From positions 24,381 through 88,380 of the forward strand of contig NZ_KI530758.1 in assembly GCF_000488255.1 (NCBI RefSeq): a stretch of 64,000 nt of DNA, read 5' to 3'. Within the stretch, counting starts at the first letter, position 1, and each line of letters starts with the position of its first letter. A model generated the notes under the pieces. That model did not search any database. It was not told the DNA's origin and saw nothing but the letters and a program-made list of their open reading frames with translations. Of this stretch, positions 1 to 7,915 are shown one piece after another. The translations under genes were made by a program, and so were the position numbers. This stretch comes from Acinetobacter indicus CIP 110367 (GTDB taxonomy: Bacteria; Pseudomonadota; Gammaproteobacteria; Pseudomonadales; Moraxellaceae).

Positions 1-660
1 ATGAATCACGATATGTCTTCTATGAAAGGTATGGATCATGATATGTCTTCTATGAAAGGTATGGATCATGATATGCCGATGAATAGCTCTACTGTTAAGG
101 CGGCTTCAGACAAGAATGATAATACCGTATTTGGATGGGCAAATGCTTCAACACCTGAAGGTAATAAAGCATTGCAATATAGTGATTTGCAATCGTTAGA
201 TCCTCAAAAAGACACTCGTGCAGCTGAACGTGAAATAGAGATCCGTCTTGGTGGAAACATGGAGCGTTATATTTGGACAATGAATGGTAAAAAATTTAAT
301 GAAGCCGACCCACTAGTGGTGAAGTATGGTGAACGTATTCGCTTAAAATTTGTCAATGACAGTATGATGGCTCACCCAATGCACTTACATGGCATGTTTA
401 TGCAGCTTGAGAATGGTCAGGATCCAAGCAATATGCCAAACAAACATACGGTAATTGTTCCACCTGGGAAAACGATAACCACTCTACTCACAGCTGATGA
501 GTTAGGTGAGTGGGCTATTCATTGTCACCTGCTTTACCATATGAGTGCAGGAATGATGAATAAACTCATTGTAGCTCAAGTGGAAGATGGTAATTCTACA
601 AAGACTGTTCCTCAGTCCCAAGTAAATGAGAAGGGAGTAAATCCACATGCACATCACTAA
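1..660 (+). CDS. copA: Copper resistance multicopper oxidase CopA, C-terminal part (cut by window edge)
   Basis: Periplasmic multicopper oxidase that handles Cu(I) in copper resistance. The open frame runs from the first base, so the N-terminal cupredoxin domains lie outside the window and the ATG at 1 is probably internal. The start shows Met/His-rich repeats (MDHDMSSMKG), typical of the CopA metal-binding linker. The last cupredoxin domain has the copper ligands HPMHLHGMF (about residue 126) and HCHLLYHMSAGMM (about residue 178, type-1/type-3 copper site). Its 3' end overlaps copB by 14 bp, as in copAB operons. Family assignment is firm; only the length is unknown. Confidence 0.9.
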   Translation: MNHDMSSMKGMDHDMSSMKGMDHDMPMNSSTVKAASDKNDNTVFGWANASTPEGNKALQYSDLQSLDPQKDTRAAEREIEIRLGGNMERYIWTMNGKKFNEADPLVVKYGERIRLKFVNDSMMAHPMHLHGMFMQLENGQDPSNMPNKHTVIVPPGKTITTLLTADELGEWAIHCHLLYHMSAGMMNKLIVAQVEDGNSTKTVPQSQVNEKGVNPHAHH

Positions 661-1567
661 TAATTTGTTTTCAAAAACAACTTTGATGATTGCGCTATTT
701 GGATTATCAAATCTAACGTTCGCTAAAAATGAAACTCCTGTACAAGAAAGTAATATTACAAATGGTATGAGAGTCTTATTACAGGAGTCTGGTGGCTTAA
801 GATATAGCCCCCAAGAATTGTATCCAGAATATTATTCAATGGAAAATGCAAATGGGGGAGATAATATTATTTTGACTGCAAGAAAGAGATCAGACGGATC
901 TCAGGATGATCATCTTAAAGAACATGGCGGACAAATTTATCAAGTAACAAATCTTGAAAATGCATGGATAGTTGATGAAGATGGTAAGGGTACACTAGAA
1001 ACGAAGTTTGCAACTTTGATTGGGACAGATGAAAATCGTATATTTATCGAAGCGAATCTAGCAAAGCCAGAAAGCAGTGATATTAATTATGATATATCTG
1101 CACTCTATAGTCGTAATGTAGCCCCATTTTGGGATGTGCAAACAGGTGTTCGATATAGTGAAGATAAAAATAACAGCAGCAGCGATCGAGTGGATGGGGT
1201 TATTGGTATATTAGGTCTAGCTCCTTATTTCTTTGAAACACAAGCATATCTTTATGGCGGTGAGAATAATTTTTGGGGAGCAAGTTTTGAATTAGACCGT
1301 GATTTGCTTTTAACTCAGAAACTTATTACTCAACCTTATATCGAAGCAGATGTAATATTTAGCGATGATTCTAACTATGCTGCAAAATCAGGTTTATCAG
1401 AACTAAAAACTGGTATCCAAACCCGATATGAGATTACTAAGCGAATTAGACCTTTCATTGATGTTGCTTACCAATATGAAAAAGGACAGAAAGCCACTTC
1501 TATGCAAGAGGCAACAGAGTCTGAAAAGGGATGGAAATATGGTGCAGGTATCGAATTAGTTTTTTAA
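647..1567 (+). CDS. copB: Copper resistance outer-membrane protein CopB
   Basis: Predicted outer-membrane beta-barrel of the copper resistance operon. Residues 1-26 form a signal peptide (hydrophobic core then TFA-K). From about residue 100 there are alternating amphipathic strands, and the chain ends in a C-terminal Phe (GAGIELVF), as in outer-membrane barrels. The Met/His-rich N-terminal region seen in some CopB proteins is nearly absent, so this is a short form. It overlaps the end of copA, which suggests translational coupling, and is followed at once by a hairpin terminator. Confidence 0.85.
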   Translation: MHITNNLFSKTTLMIALFGLSNLTFAKNETPVQESNITNGMRVLLQESGGLRYSPQELYPEYYSMENANGGDNIILTARKRSDGSQDDHLKEHGGQIYQVTNLENAWIVDEDGKGTLETKFATLIGTDENRIFIEANLAKPESSDINYDISALYSRNVAPFWDVQTGVRYSEDKNNSSSDRVDGVIGILGLAPYFFETQAYLYGGENNFWGASFELDRDLLLTQKLITQPYIEADVIFSDDSNYAAKSGLSELKTGIQTRYEITKRIRPFIDVAYQYEKGQKATSMQEATESEKGWKYGAGIELVF

Positions 1568-1585
1568 AATAATATGACTTGGAAT

Positions 1586-1615
1586 CATGAATGGTAGCTT
1601 CGGCTACTATTCATG
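1586..1615 (+). terminator. Hairpin after copB
   Basis: A 13-bp arm CATGAATGGTAGC, a TTCG loop and the arm GCTACTATTCATG form a stable hairpin 18 bp after the copB stop. The expected T-run is replaced by the end of an IS that begins at the next base. Confidence 0.7.
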
Positions 1616-1899
1616 TGTGTGATTCATAGAGATCGTTTCAATTTAGCGATCTCTAAATCCATCTTGTAATTGGCGTGTTGAATCCGTTCATTAGATGGGT
1701 TGTATTGCTTATGGACCTCATCAGAGAAAGGGGTTTCTTCACATAATTCAAAGTACCTTTCCATCGGTGTTTTACCTTTCAAAGCTGAATGTGGTCTCAT
1801 CCAGTTATAGTAATGCTGCCATTCGGCTAGCTTGTCTTGGATATCTTCAGAATTAATATCGACAGTAGCGTAGAACTCAGATTTATCAGTCTTTTGAGA

Positions 1900-3096
1900 T
1901 GTACTAGCTCAAACCTGATCTGACAGTTACCCATTTTTTATTGTGCCTGTCAGGTTAAATTTGAGCTAAATTCTTCTCAGCCCAAATCCGTTTTCCATCA
2001 AGTAAAGTTTCAAGTGGTGTACGACCACAGCACATTTTTCCTTGATGAGTCCGTTCAGTATTATAGAATTTCAGCCAATCGTCTAGATCAACTTGTAATT
2101 CTTCCAATGAGCTATAAAGCTTCTTCCTAAACGTAATTTGATAGAACTCCTGCAAAATCGTCTTATGGAAACGCTCACAGATACCATTTGTTTGCGGCGA
2201 AGCTGCTTTTGTCTTCGTGTGATCAATATCATTAACTGCCAGATACAACTCATAGTCATGTTGTTCTACCTTACCGCAATACTCAGTACCTCTGTCTGTG
2301 AGGATGCGAAGCATTGGTAAGTCCTGAGATTGATAGAATGGCAACACACGATCATTGAGTAAATCAGCCGCTGTAATCGGTGTTTTTGTTGTATAGAGCT
2401 TGCAATGAACGACCTTGCTATAAGTGTCGATGAATGTTTGTTGATAGATTCGTCCAACACCTTTGAGATTCCCGACATAAAAGGTGTCTTGCGCGCCTAA
2501 ATAGCCTGGATGAGCTGTTTCGATTTCACCACAAGCAACGTCATCCTCATGCTTACGTTCAAGTGCCGCAATCTGCTGATCATTTAATTCAATACCATCC
2601 TGTGCCACTTTAGCCTCAAGTGCTTTTAAACGCTTCTTAAAGTTTTCTAAATCATGACGAAGCCATATAGAGCGAACCCCACTCCCTGAAACGAATACAC
2701 CCTTCTTGCGTAATTCATTACTCGTACGGTGCTGACCATATGCGGGATATTGAATTGCGAAATCAATAACAGCCTGTTCAGTAGTATCATCTACACGGTT
2801 TTTTAAATTTGGTACTCGACGGGACTTATTAATCAGTGCGTCAATATCACCAGACTTCACTAATTCCTGATAGCGATAAAATGTATCTCTTGAAACCCCC
2901 ATCACTTTGCATGCTCTGGATACATTCTGAAGCTCTTCAGCTAAATTAAGCAGACCTACTTTGTGTTTAATGATTTGATTGTTAGTATGCAACATAAGAA
3001 AGTTACCTTTGTTTGATTAAGATTTCGACACCTTTATCAAAATGGGTAACTTTCTCTTTTTCAAGAAGAATGTACGATCAAGTCTGAACTAATACA
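1900..3096 (-). mobile_element. Nested IS481-family insertion sequence (1197 bp)
   Basis: Terminal inverted repeats TGTACTAGCTCA (1900) and TGTATTAGTTCA (complement of 3085-3096) match at 10 of 12 positions. A 7-bp target duplication TTTGAGA is present at 1893-1899 and 3097-3103. The uninterrupted target is visible in the intact IS copy at 26996-28015, so the boundaries are exact. Confidence 0.93.
1955..2995 (-). CDS. IS481-family transposase
   Basis: A 346-aa DDE transposase of the nested IS. An N-terminal helix-turn-helix (about residues 10-60, NVSRACKVMGVSRDTFYRYQ) binds the IS ends. It is followed by an rve integrase core: acidic residues in the GAQDTFYVG region and in LTDRGTEYCG, then Glu in NGICERFHK. 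The C-terminal NTERTHQG signature is typical of the family. The frame is intact and lies wholly within the inverted repeats, so the element may be mobile. Confidence 0.92.
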   Translation of the reverse strand: MLHTNNQIIKHKVGLLNLAEELQNVSRACKVMGVSRDTFYRYQELVKSGDIDALINKSRRVPNLKNRVDDTTEQAVIDFAIQYPAYGQHRTSNELRKKGVFVSGSGVRSIWLRHDLENFKKRLKALEAKVAQDGIELNDQQIAALERKHEDDVACGEIETAHPGYLGAQDTFYVGNLKGVGRIYQQTFIDTYSKVVHCKLYTTKTPITAADLLNDRVLPFYQSQDLPMLRILTDRGTEYCGKVEQHDYELYLAVNDIDHTKTKAASPQTNGICERFHKTILQEFYQITFRKKLYSSLEELQVDLDDWLKFYNTERTHQGKMCCGRTPLETLLDGKRIWAEKNLAQI

Positions 3097-3851
3097 TTTG
3101 AGAGCGCTCTACCTTGCCATTCAAATGAGGTGAACCTGGTTTATTTGGCCTAAATTTGATTCCATGCTGCATCAATTTTTTCTGTACTTTCTCAGCAAAA
3201 AATTCCCGCCCACGATCGGTCTGTATTCGCTGTATGGGAAAAGGCATTTCTTCAATTACGCAGTCTAAAAAGTCGAGCGTATTCGCCGCTGTTCGGCGTT
3301 TATATATCCTTAAAACACGATATCGTGTGCAGTCATCGATAGATGTGTACTGATATAGCCCAGGACCCAGTTTACAGGTATCCATTTGAATTCTATCGCC
3401 TGGTAGTGGGCGTTCATAACGAATGAAATCTGCTTTACGACGGAATTTTTTAATTGGTTTGACTTGATGGGTGGATAGTACTTTATGGATAGTCGCTAAG
3501 GACAACGTGACTCCGTGCAGCCTCATCAATTCTGTTTGCAAACGTCGAGCACCCAGATTTCTAGCCGAGCGCATTTCCAATATTAAGTCCTCTAGCTCAG
3601 CATTGATTTTAGTATTTGGAGATTTTAATGGGCGTTTACTCTGACTACTTAATCCATCAATACCTTGCTCAGAATATCGTTTCCACCACTAGCGTAATGT
3701 TGGTCTAGAAATGCCACATCTCCGACAGACTAGGCCAGCATCATTGGTCTCTTCAAATAATTTAACCCATACGAGTCTTTGTTGAATTTCTCTGTTCATA
3801 GACACTAATTATATTGAAATGATGTCTATGAATCACACACATAAATGATGT

Positions 3852-3906
3852 AATGCCCATAAGCAGATAGTGTCTATGAAAACACTCATGTTTATGGGCA
3901 TTTTTT
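3852..3906 (+). terminator. Long hairpin with T-run
   Basis: Arms AATGCCCATAA and TTATGGGCATT enclose a second small stem (AGTGT/ACACT), followed by TTTTTT on the plus strand. It probably ended the transcript downstream of copB before the IS481 element inserted. Confidence 0.65.
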
Positions 3907-4008
3907 ATGTAGATAATCTTTGATTAGGTAGTTGTAAAATACAACTATTTGGCAATCAATAAACAACTATTGTGAAACCAAAACGAAATCAATTTATAGG
4001 CAGGATAT

Positions 4009-5313
4009 TTACTTTACACAAAGCAGTTGATCCCACTTAAAGTAGTTCTGTGTTAGTCGATCTCGTGACATATTCCATGTTCTGTTCAGCATTAAACTCG
4101 CGCCTAAGGCAATTTTGGTTTTGCCATACTTAAGATGAATCGCTTCAAGGGAATCCATCAAGGAATTGCTGACTTCGATGTGTTTCATATCAGTGAACAT
4201 GTCATACACATGGTTTTCCTTTGGTTCGAGACACGTCAGAATCACGCCGCATTTCTTGAATGCTATATCCTTTGCATACAGGCCATCAATCATCGTTGTA
4301 GCGAGTTTAGAGAGCACCAATAAGTTGTCGGTAGGTTCTGGTAAAGCTAAAGATAAAGATTTGTTGTAGAAGGGCTTTGAGCTATCAAATGGGTTTGATT
4401 GAACGAAACCAATCAGACAACCACACAACAAATTATCATCTCTCAGTCTGCTAACAGCATCCATGACATACAGCGACATGGCTTCCTTGAGATCATCTGT
4501 GTGATAGACCCTCTGCCCAAAGGAGCGACTAGCAATGATTTGCTTCTTTGCAGGTGGAGTATGTTCCAATTCAATGCAAGCAATTCCATGGAGTTCCAAT
4601 AAGGTTCTGTGCATCACTACAGAGAATTGGTCTCGGATCATCAGAGGGGAAGCCAAGACAAAATCCATCACTGAATGAATCCCCATACTGTTGAGCCTCT
4701 TCGTATGCTTTCGACCAATGCCCCATACTTCACTTACATCAATTGCTTGATATACGCTCTCGGCTGAGCATGGATCCATTGAAACCAAGTTGCATACGCC
4801 ATTGAAGTAATCGTTCTTCTTGGCAATATGGTTTGCGAGTTTCGCTTCAGTCTTTGAGCGTCCTATGCCAATACATACAGGTAAACCAAGCCAAGAAAAC
4901 AAACGCTGACGAATCTGATGGGCATATTCAGTCAAGTCGTAATTCCCTGCATGAGCTGTCAGATCCAGAAAGCACTCATCAATCGAGTAAATTTCCTGCT
5001 CTTTAGGAGATACAAAATCGGATAGGATTTTTATGAATCTGCGAGACATTTCTGCATACAGTGCATAATTGCTCGATAGCACCTGAACATTATGGCGCTC
5101 TACGATGTCCTTGATCTGGAAGAGAGGAACACCCATTTTGATGCCCAAGTCTTTGGCTTCTTGGGAACGTGCCACAGCACAGCCATCATTGTTGGATAGC
5201 ACAATGACAGGCTTATTGTTCAGACTAGGGTTGAAGACACGTTCACAACTGACATAGCAATTATTGATGTCTACAAGTGCATAGATCTTCTGGTGAGCTA
5301 CTTGCATGAGCAT
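4009..5313 (-). CDS. umuC: DNA polymerase V catalytic subunit UmuC
   Basis: Y-family translesion polymerase used in the SOS response with processed UmuD. The N-terminus [17 protein letters not shown] holds the first catalytic Asp in the palm, and [10 protein letters not shown] holds the second acidic pair. The thumb region [17 protein letters not shown] and a helix-hairpin-helix ([12 protein letters not shown]) follow. About 434 aa, normal for UmuC. No start has a good ribosome site: a TTG at 5325 and ATGs at 5313 and 5307 are all possible. It follows umuD within 20 bp, so the two genes form one operon. Confidence 0.93.
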   Translation of the reverse strand: MLMQVAHQKIYALVDINNCYVSCERVFNPSLNNKPVIVLSNNDGCAVARSQEAKDLGIKMGVPLFQIKDIVERHNVQVLSSNYALYAEMSRRFIKILSDFVSPKEQEIYSIDECFLDLTAHAGNYDLTEYAHQIRQRLFSWLGLPVCIGIGRSKTEAKLANHIAKKNDYFNGVCNLVSMDPCSAESVYQAIDVSEVWGIGRKHTKRLNSMGIHSVMDFVLASPLMIRDQFSVVMHRTLLELHGIACIELEHTPPAKKQIIASRSFGQRVYHTDDLKEAMSLYVMDAVSRLRDDNLLCGCLIGFVQSNPFDSSKPFYNKSLSLALPEPTDNLLVLSKLATTMIDGLYAKDIAFKKCGVILTCLEPKENHVYDMFTDMKHIEVSNSLMDSLEAIHLKYGKTKIALGASLMLNRTWNMSRDRLTQNYFKWDQLLCVK

Positions 5314-5328
5314 GAAACCAATCAAGTA

Positions 5329-5907
5329 TTAACGCTTTCTGAATGGCTTGATGACAAAAGTCACTACACCCCAAATTAGCATTTCCTGCCCATCTTGCAG
5401 ATGAATGTCGGAATACTCAGGGTTCTCTGCTTTAAGCCAACGATTATCATCACTTTCGATCATGAGGCGTTTTACAGTGAACTCATTGTCGATCAGTGCA
5501 ATCACGATGTCTTCATGCTTGGCTTCAATGCTACGGTCTACAATCAGTTCGTCATCAATCTCAATACCTGCATCTCTCATCGAAAGCGATGCGACCTTCA
5601 CAATGAAGGTTGCAGCCTCGTTTTTGATGAGGTGTTCATTCATATCCAAGGTTTTGTCTATGTAATCCTGAGCAGGAGAAGGGAAGCCAGCAGCAACCTT
5701 TTCTGAAGCCAAGGGAATACTCATCACCGAGCTTGGATTCACTAAGGTAATGGATGCTATATCGTTGAATTTTGTCTTGGTTGATTCTGCTAGGTAGTTC
5801 TTGATTTCAATGACACGAGACTCTGGTACTCGAACGACCTTGGTTGGTTCATCATACAATGGTTTTCTTCCTGCACCATCTCTACTACCACCGCGTTGTC
5901 CAGCCAT
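5329..5907 (-). CDS. umuD: SOS mutagenesis protein UmuD (long Acinetobacter-type form)
   Basis: Self-cleaving LexA/UmuD-type S24 peptidase. With the ATG at 5907 (GGGGAG 8 bases upstream) it has 192 aa. The predicted cleavage bond is Ala73-Gly74 (VAAGFPSP), the nucleophile Ser109 (LSMRDAG) and the general base Lys146 (FTVKRL). The Ser-to-Lys spacing of 37 equals that of E. coli UmuD (60 to 97). The N-terminal extension with GAGRKP is longer than in enterobacterial UmuD and resembles the UmuDAb regulators of Acinetobacter, which also act as SOS repressors. An SOS-box palindrome lies just upstream. Confidence 0.92.
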   Translation of the reverse strand: MAGQRGGSRDGAGRKPLYDEPTKVVRVPESRVIEIKNYLAESTKTKFNDIASITLVNPSSVMSIPLASEKVAAGFPSPAQDYIDKTLDMNEHLIKNEAATFIVKVASLSMRDAGIEIDDELIVDRSIEAKHEDIVIALIDNEFTVKRLMIESDDNRWLKAENPEYSDIHLQDGQEMLIWGVVTFVIKPFRKR

Positions 5908-5926
5908 ATAATTCACTCCCCAATAA

Positions 5927-5947
5927 TTGAATATGTAACATAATCAA
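5927..5947. promoter_or_regulatory. Acinetobacter-type SOS box upstream of umuD
   Basis: Imperfect palindrome with half-sites TTGAATATGT and ACATAATCAA around one central A, 20 bp upstream of the umuD ATG. It closely matches the palindrome bound by the UmuDAb repressor in Acinetobacter (TTGAAAATGT, A, ACTTTTTCAA as I recall it). It probably represses umuDC until DNA damage. Confidence 0.75.
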
Positions 5948-6080
5948 AGAATATGGAGAGATTTTTGCTAAGGCAATGAAATTACGATGAATGGTTGATG
6001 TGAATCATCAAATGATGTTCCTTTGAGCAGACCTTTACTATGTCAACGTAGAGGTCAAACCAAGAGGAAGAATAGTTAGT

Positions 6081-6100
6081 GCCGCCTTCGGCGGTGTTTT
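6081..6100 (+). terminator. Short GC hairpin
   Basis: CCGCC-TTC-GGCGG followed by TGTTTT. No plus-strand gene lies immediately upstream; it may be left over from a deleted gene. Confidence 0.4.
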
Positions 6101-6202
6101 GGGATAACCGATTAATGCAAATCCAAACCAAAGGAAACCACTATGAAAATCATGAACCGTACCGGGTTTGTCGGAGAGTCAATATTCTCAGAGACTATCC
6201 CG

Positions 6203-6259
6203 ATGACAAAATTAAAATATACCCCTGAAATCAGAGAAAGAGCGGTTCAAAAAATTTGA
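6203..6259 (+). pseudogene. N-terminal scrap of an IS3-family OrfA transposase
   Basis: Eighteen codons read MTKLKYTPEIRERAVQKI and then stop. TPEIRERAV is the usual start of IS3-family OrfA helix-turn-helix proteins. The rest of the element is absent, so this is a deletion remnant. Confidence 0.6.
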
Positions 6260-6316
6260 AACCACCATCTTAATGATATACTCTAATTGATATACATTTA
6301 GATTGGGTTGTTTATA

Positions 6317-6763
6317 ATGTTGATGCTTCGATTACCTGTAGAATTAGAAAAACAGTTAGATCAACTGGCTGAAAAGAGTCAAAGAACGAAATCATTTTTA
6401 GCCAGAGAAGCTATTTCTATGAGTATTGAGAGCTTATCGAAAAAATATATACATGAAAACAAAGGGTTAAGTTACATGAATATTAATCTATATGAAACTC
6501 TCGTTAAATTTTTTTCTACACCAGTTAATTTAGAAACTGAATCTAGAAAATCTAAATTTATTATGTTTAGTGAGGACGGGAAATTATTTGTTCACAATAA
6601 CAAAGATAATATTCGCCCTTTAAGCACTGATGAAGTTGATAATTTTTATAAGATTTTTAAGGAAACTGGAAGTCGATCTCCATCAACCTATACCGATGTA
6701 ACCTTCAACTCATCATATATTCTTGCTGCACTATCTCATTTAAAAGAACAAGCTATTATTTAA
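6317..6763 (+). CDS. Ribbon-helix-helix protein with an unrecognised C-terminal region
   Basis: About 148 aa from the ATG at 6317 (a TTG at 6308 is in frame; neither has a clear ribosome site). Residues 1-45 (LRLPVELEKQLDQLAEKSQRTKSFLAREAI) look like the ribbon-helix-helix DNA-binding part of RelB/ParD/CopG antitoxins. The remaining 100 residues are not the usual toxin-binding tail and I do not recognise them. No toxin gene follows; a strong terminator closes the transcript 15 bp after the stop. It may be a solitary regulator or an antitoxin N-terminus joined to another sequence by recombination. Confidence 0.6.
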   Translation: MLMLRLPVELEKQLDQLAEKSQRTKSFLAREAISMSIESLSKKYIHENKGLSYMNINLYETLVKFFSTPVNLETESRKSKFIMFSEDGKLFVHNNKDNIRPLSTDEVDNFYKIFKETGSRSPSTYTDVTFNSSYILAALSHLKEQAII

Positions 6764-6778
6764 ATAGCTTATACAAAT

Positions 6779-6810
6779 AAAAAACCCCGGCATCCTGCCG
6801 GGGTTTTTTA
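6779..6810 (+). terminator. Rho-independent terminator
   Basis: ACCCCGGCA, TCC loop and TGCCGGGGT, followed by TTTTT. It ends the ribbon-helix-helix gene. Confidence 0.88.
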
Positions 6811-7200
6811 TTGGAACATTAGGTCTTTGTGCTCTTGCATGTCTTATATAGCGCCATCCTGGTGCTTATTTTTTATTATATGGAACTTCCTGTTCCTGAC
6901 CATTCAATAATATGAAAATTCCAGTATGCCGCATAGCAGCAAAGGGCCGAGATTCACGTAAGCCTAGGCCTACAAAATAGCCTAAATTTTATCCACAGCA
7001 ATTGGGGATAGTTTCGCAACCTGGATCCGCATGGAATGGACACTTTCACTCGAATTGATCGTTTTTTAACCGATTTTACTGGCAAAATGTTACAGATCTG
7101 CTTAAAAACTCACCAACTTATTACAAAAGCAGATTTCTGCTGATTTATTGGTCATGACTAAATTTTTAAGTGATTGATTATTATATTAATATACAAGTGT
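6811..7200. other. Gene-free stretch
   Basis: No credible coding frame. It holds one perfect DnaA-box match (TTATCCACA, 6989-6997) but no iterons around it, so I do not call an origin here. Confidence 0.5.
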
Positions 7201-7228
7201 ACTTTGTATAATATCCATTATGTTAAAT
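7201..7228 (+). other. pdif site 1 (XerC to XerD orientation)
   Basis: XerC-like arm ACTTTGTATAA (7201-7211), 6-bp spacer TATCCA and XerD-like arm TTATGTTAAAT (7218-7228). The layout is that of pdif sites of Acinetobacter plasmids, where chromosomal XerC/XerD recombine small gene modules. The partner site lies at 7883-7910 in the opposite orientation. Confidence 0.82.
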
Positions 7229-7480
7229 AGAGGGAAAATCTATTTTTAAAGTGATAAAATTATTGCAGTTATTTTAAGAATAGCTGCTTTTGATACTTGA
7301 TCATCTATCCTAATTAAAAACTGTTTTTTAATAATTTGGAATATAAATAAGATTTAGTTAAAATTAACATTATTCATATAAATTAACATTATGTATTACA
7401 TTTACTAATAATTTAAAATAATTAGTAGAAAAAAATTATGTTTTAATTATTTCTCTGATTATATAAGTTGAGAGTAAAAA

Positions 7481-7810
7481 ATGATTAATACGGAATTTTC
7501 AAAGTGTATTTCTGCATGTACAAACTGTTCACTTATTTGTACTGAATGTGCAACTTCTTGTTTAAAAGAAAAAGATTTAGAGATGATGCGTGAATGTATT
7601 CAACGTTGTCTAGAATGTGCAGATATTTGTCAGTTATGTGTGCGTATGCAACAACATAACTCACCTTTCCTCAAAGAGATTTGTGAGCTTTGTGCTAAGA
7701 TCTGTGAATATTGTGCGGAAGAGTGTGAAAAACATTCACATGATCATTGTAAAAAATGTGCTGAGGCTTGCCGTCAGTGTGCAGAAGAATGTCGAAAAAT
7801 TGCCATGTAA
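7481..7810 (+). CDS. Four-helix bundle copper-binding protein (Csp/DUF326 family)
   Basis: 109 aa with 21 cysteines, spaced in repeated CxxxC and CxxC patterns along predicted helices (ISACTNCSLICTEC, ICELCAKICEYCAEEC and others). This is the pattern of Csp copper-storage proteins, whose four-helix bundle lines its core with Cys and binds many Cu(I) ions. There is no signal peptide, so it resembles the cytosolic Csp3 type. A ribosome site (GAGAG) precedes the ATG. It is the only gene of a pdif module and fits functionally with copAB at the start of the window. Confidence 0.88.
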   Translation: MINTEFSKCISACTNCSLICTECATSCLKEKDLEMMRECIQRCLECADICQLCVRMQQHNSPFLKEICELCAKICEYCAEECEKHSHDHCKKCAEACRQCAEECRKIAM

Positions 7811-7882
7811 AATACTTCAATAATGTTAATTATATGGCTCTAGACTAACATAATCATTCTGCTAGTCTAGAGCCTTTCCTAA

Positions 7883-7910
7883 AATTAACATAATACACCT
7901 TATACGAAGC
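7883..7910 (-). other. pdif site 2 (XerD to XerC orientation)
   Basis: On the minus strand: XerC arm GCTTCGTATAA, spacer GGTGTA, XerD arm TTATGTTAATT. It matches the consensus better than site 1. The XerC end (7910) is exactly 5 bp from an IS insertion point (7916). Confidence 0.9.
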
Positions 7911-7915
7911 CAAAA

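Larger units (their letters stand above)
1624..3799 (-). pseudogene. Interrupted IS481-family transposase
   Basis: Same transposase as at 27004-27975 (323 aa when intact), split by the IS at 1900-3096. It also has a nonsense mutation: at 3689-3691 the Lys codon of the intact copy (R-K-W) is TAG. The longest remaining open piece is 3089-3580, with the DDE residues in QMDTC, QTDRG and GKVERSQ. It is inactive for two independent reasons. Confidence 0.92.
1616..3839 (-). mobile_element. IS481-family element, copy 1, broken by a nested IS
   Basis: The ends are TGTGTGATTCATAGA at 1616 and its inverse at 3825-3839, the same as those of the intact copy at 26996-28015. Removing the nested IS (1197 bp) and its 7-bp target duplication leaves exactly 1020 bp, the length of the intact copy. 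No flanking target duplication is evident. It lies between the copB terminator and a second hairpin. Confidence 0.9.
7201..7910. mobile_element. pdif module carrying a copper-binding protein gene
   Basis: A 710-bp unit bounded by two inverted pdif sites (XerC-XerD at the left, XerD-XerC at the right) and containing one gene, the Cys-rich protein at 7481-7810. Such one- or two-gene modules between alternating pdif sites are a known feature of Acinetobacter plasmids. The stretch 7229-7480 is AT-rich and presumably holds the promoter. Confidence 0.78.

Noticed and set aside
6961..7020. A perfect DnaA box (6989-6997) suggesting a second origin
   Set aside because: There are no iterons, no replicase and no clear AT-rich melting region around it. 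One 9-bp match is expected by chance in DNA of this size.
7360..7450. A third pdif site near AATTAACATTATG
   Set aside because: An XerD-like arm is present, but no XerC-like arm follows at 6-bp spacing.
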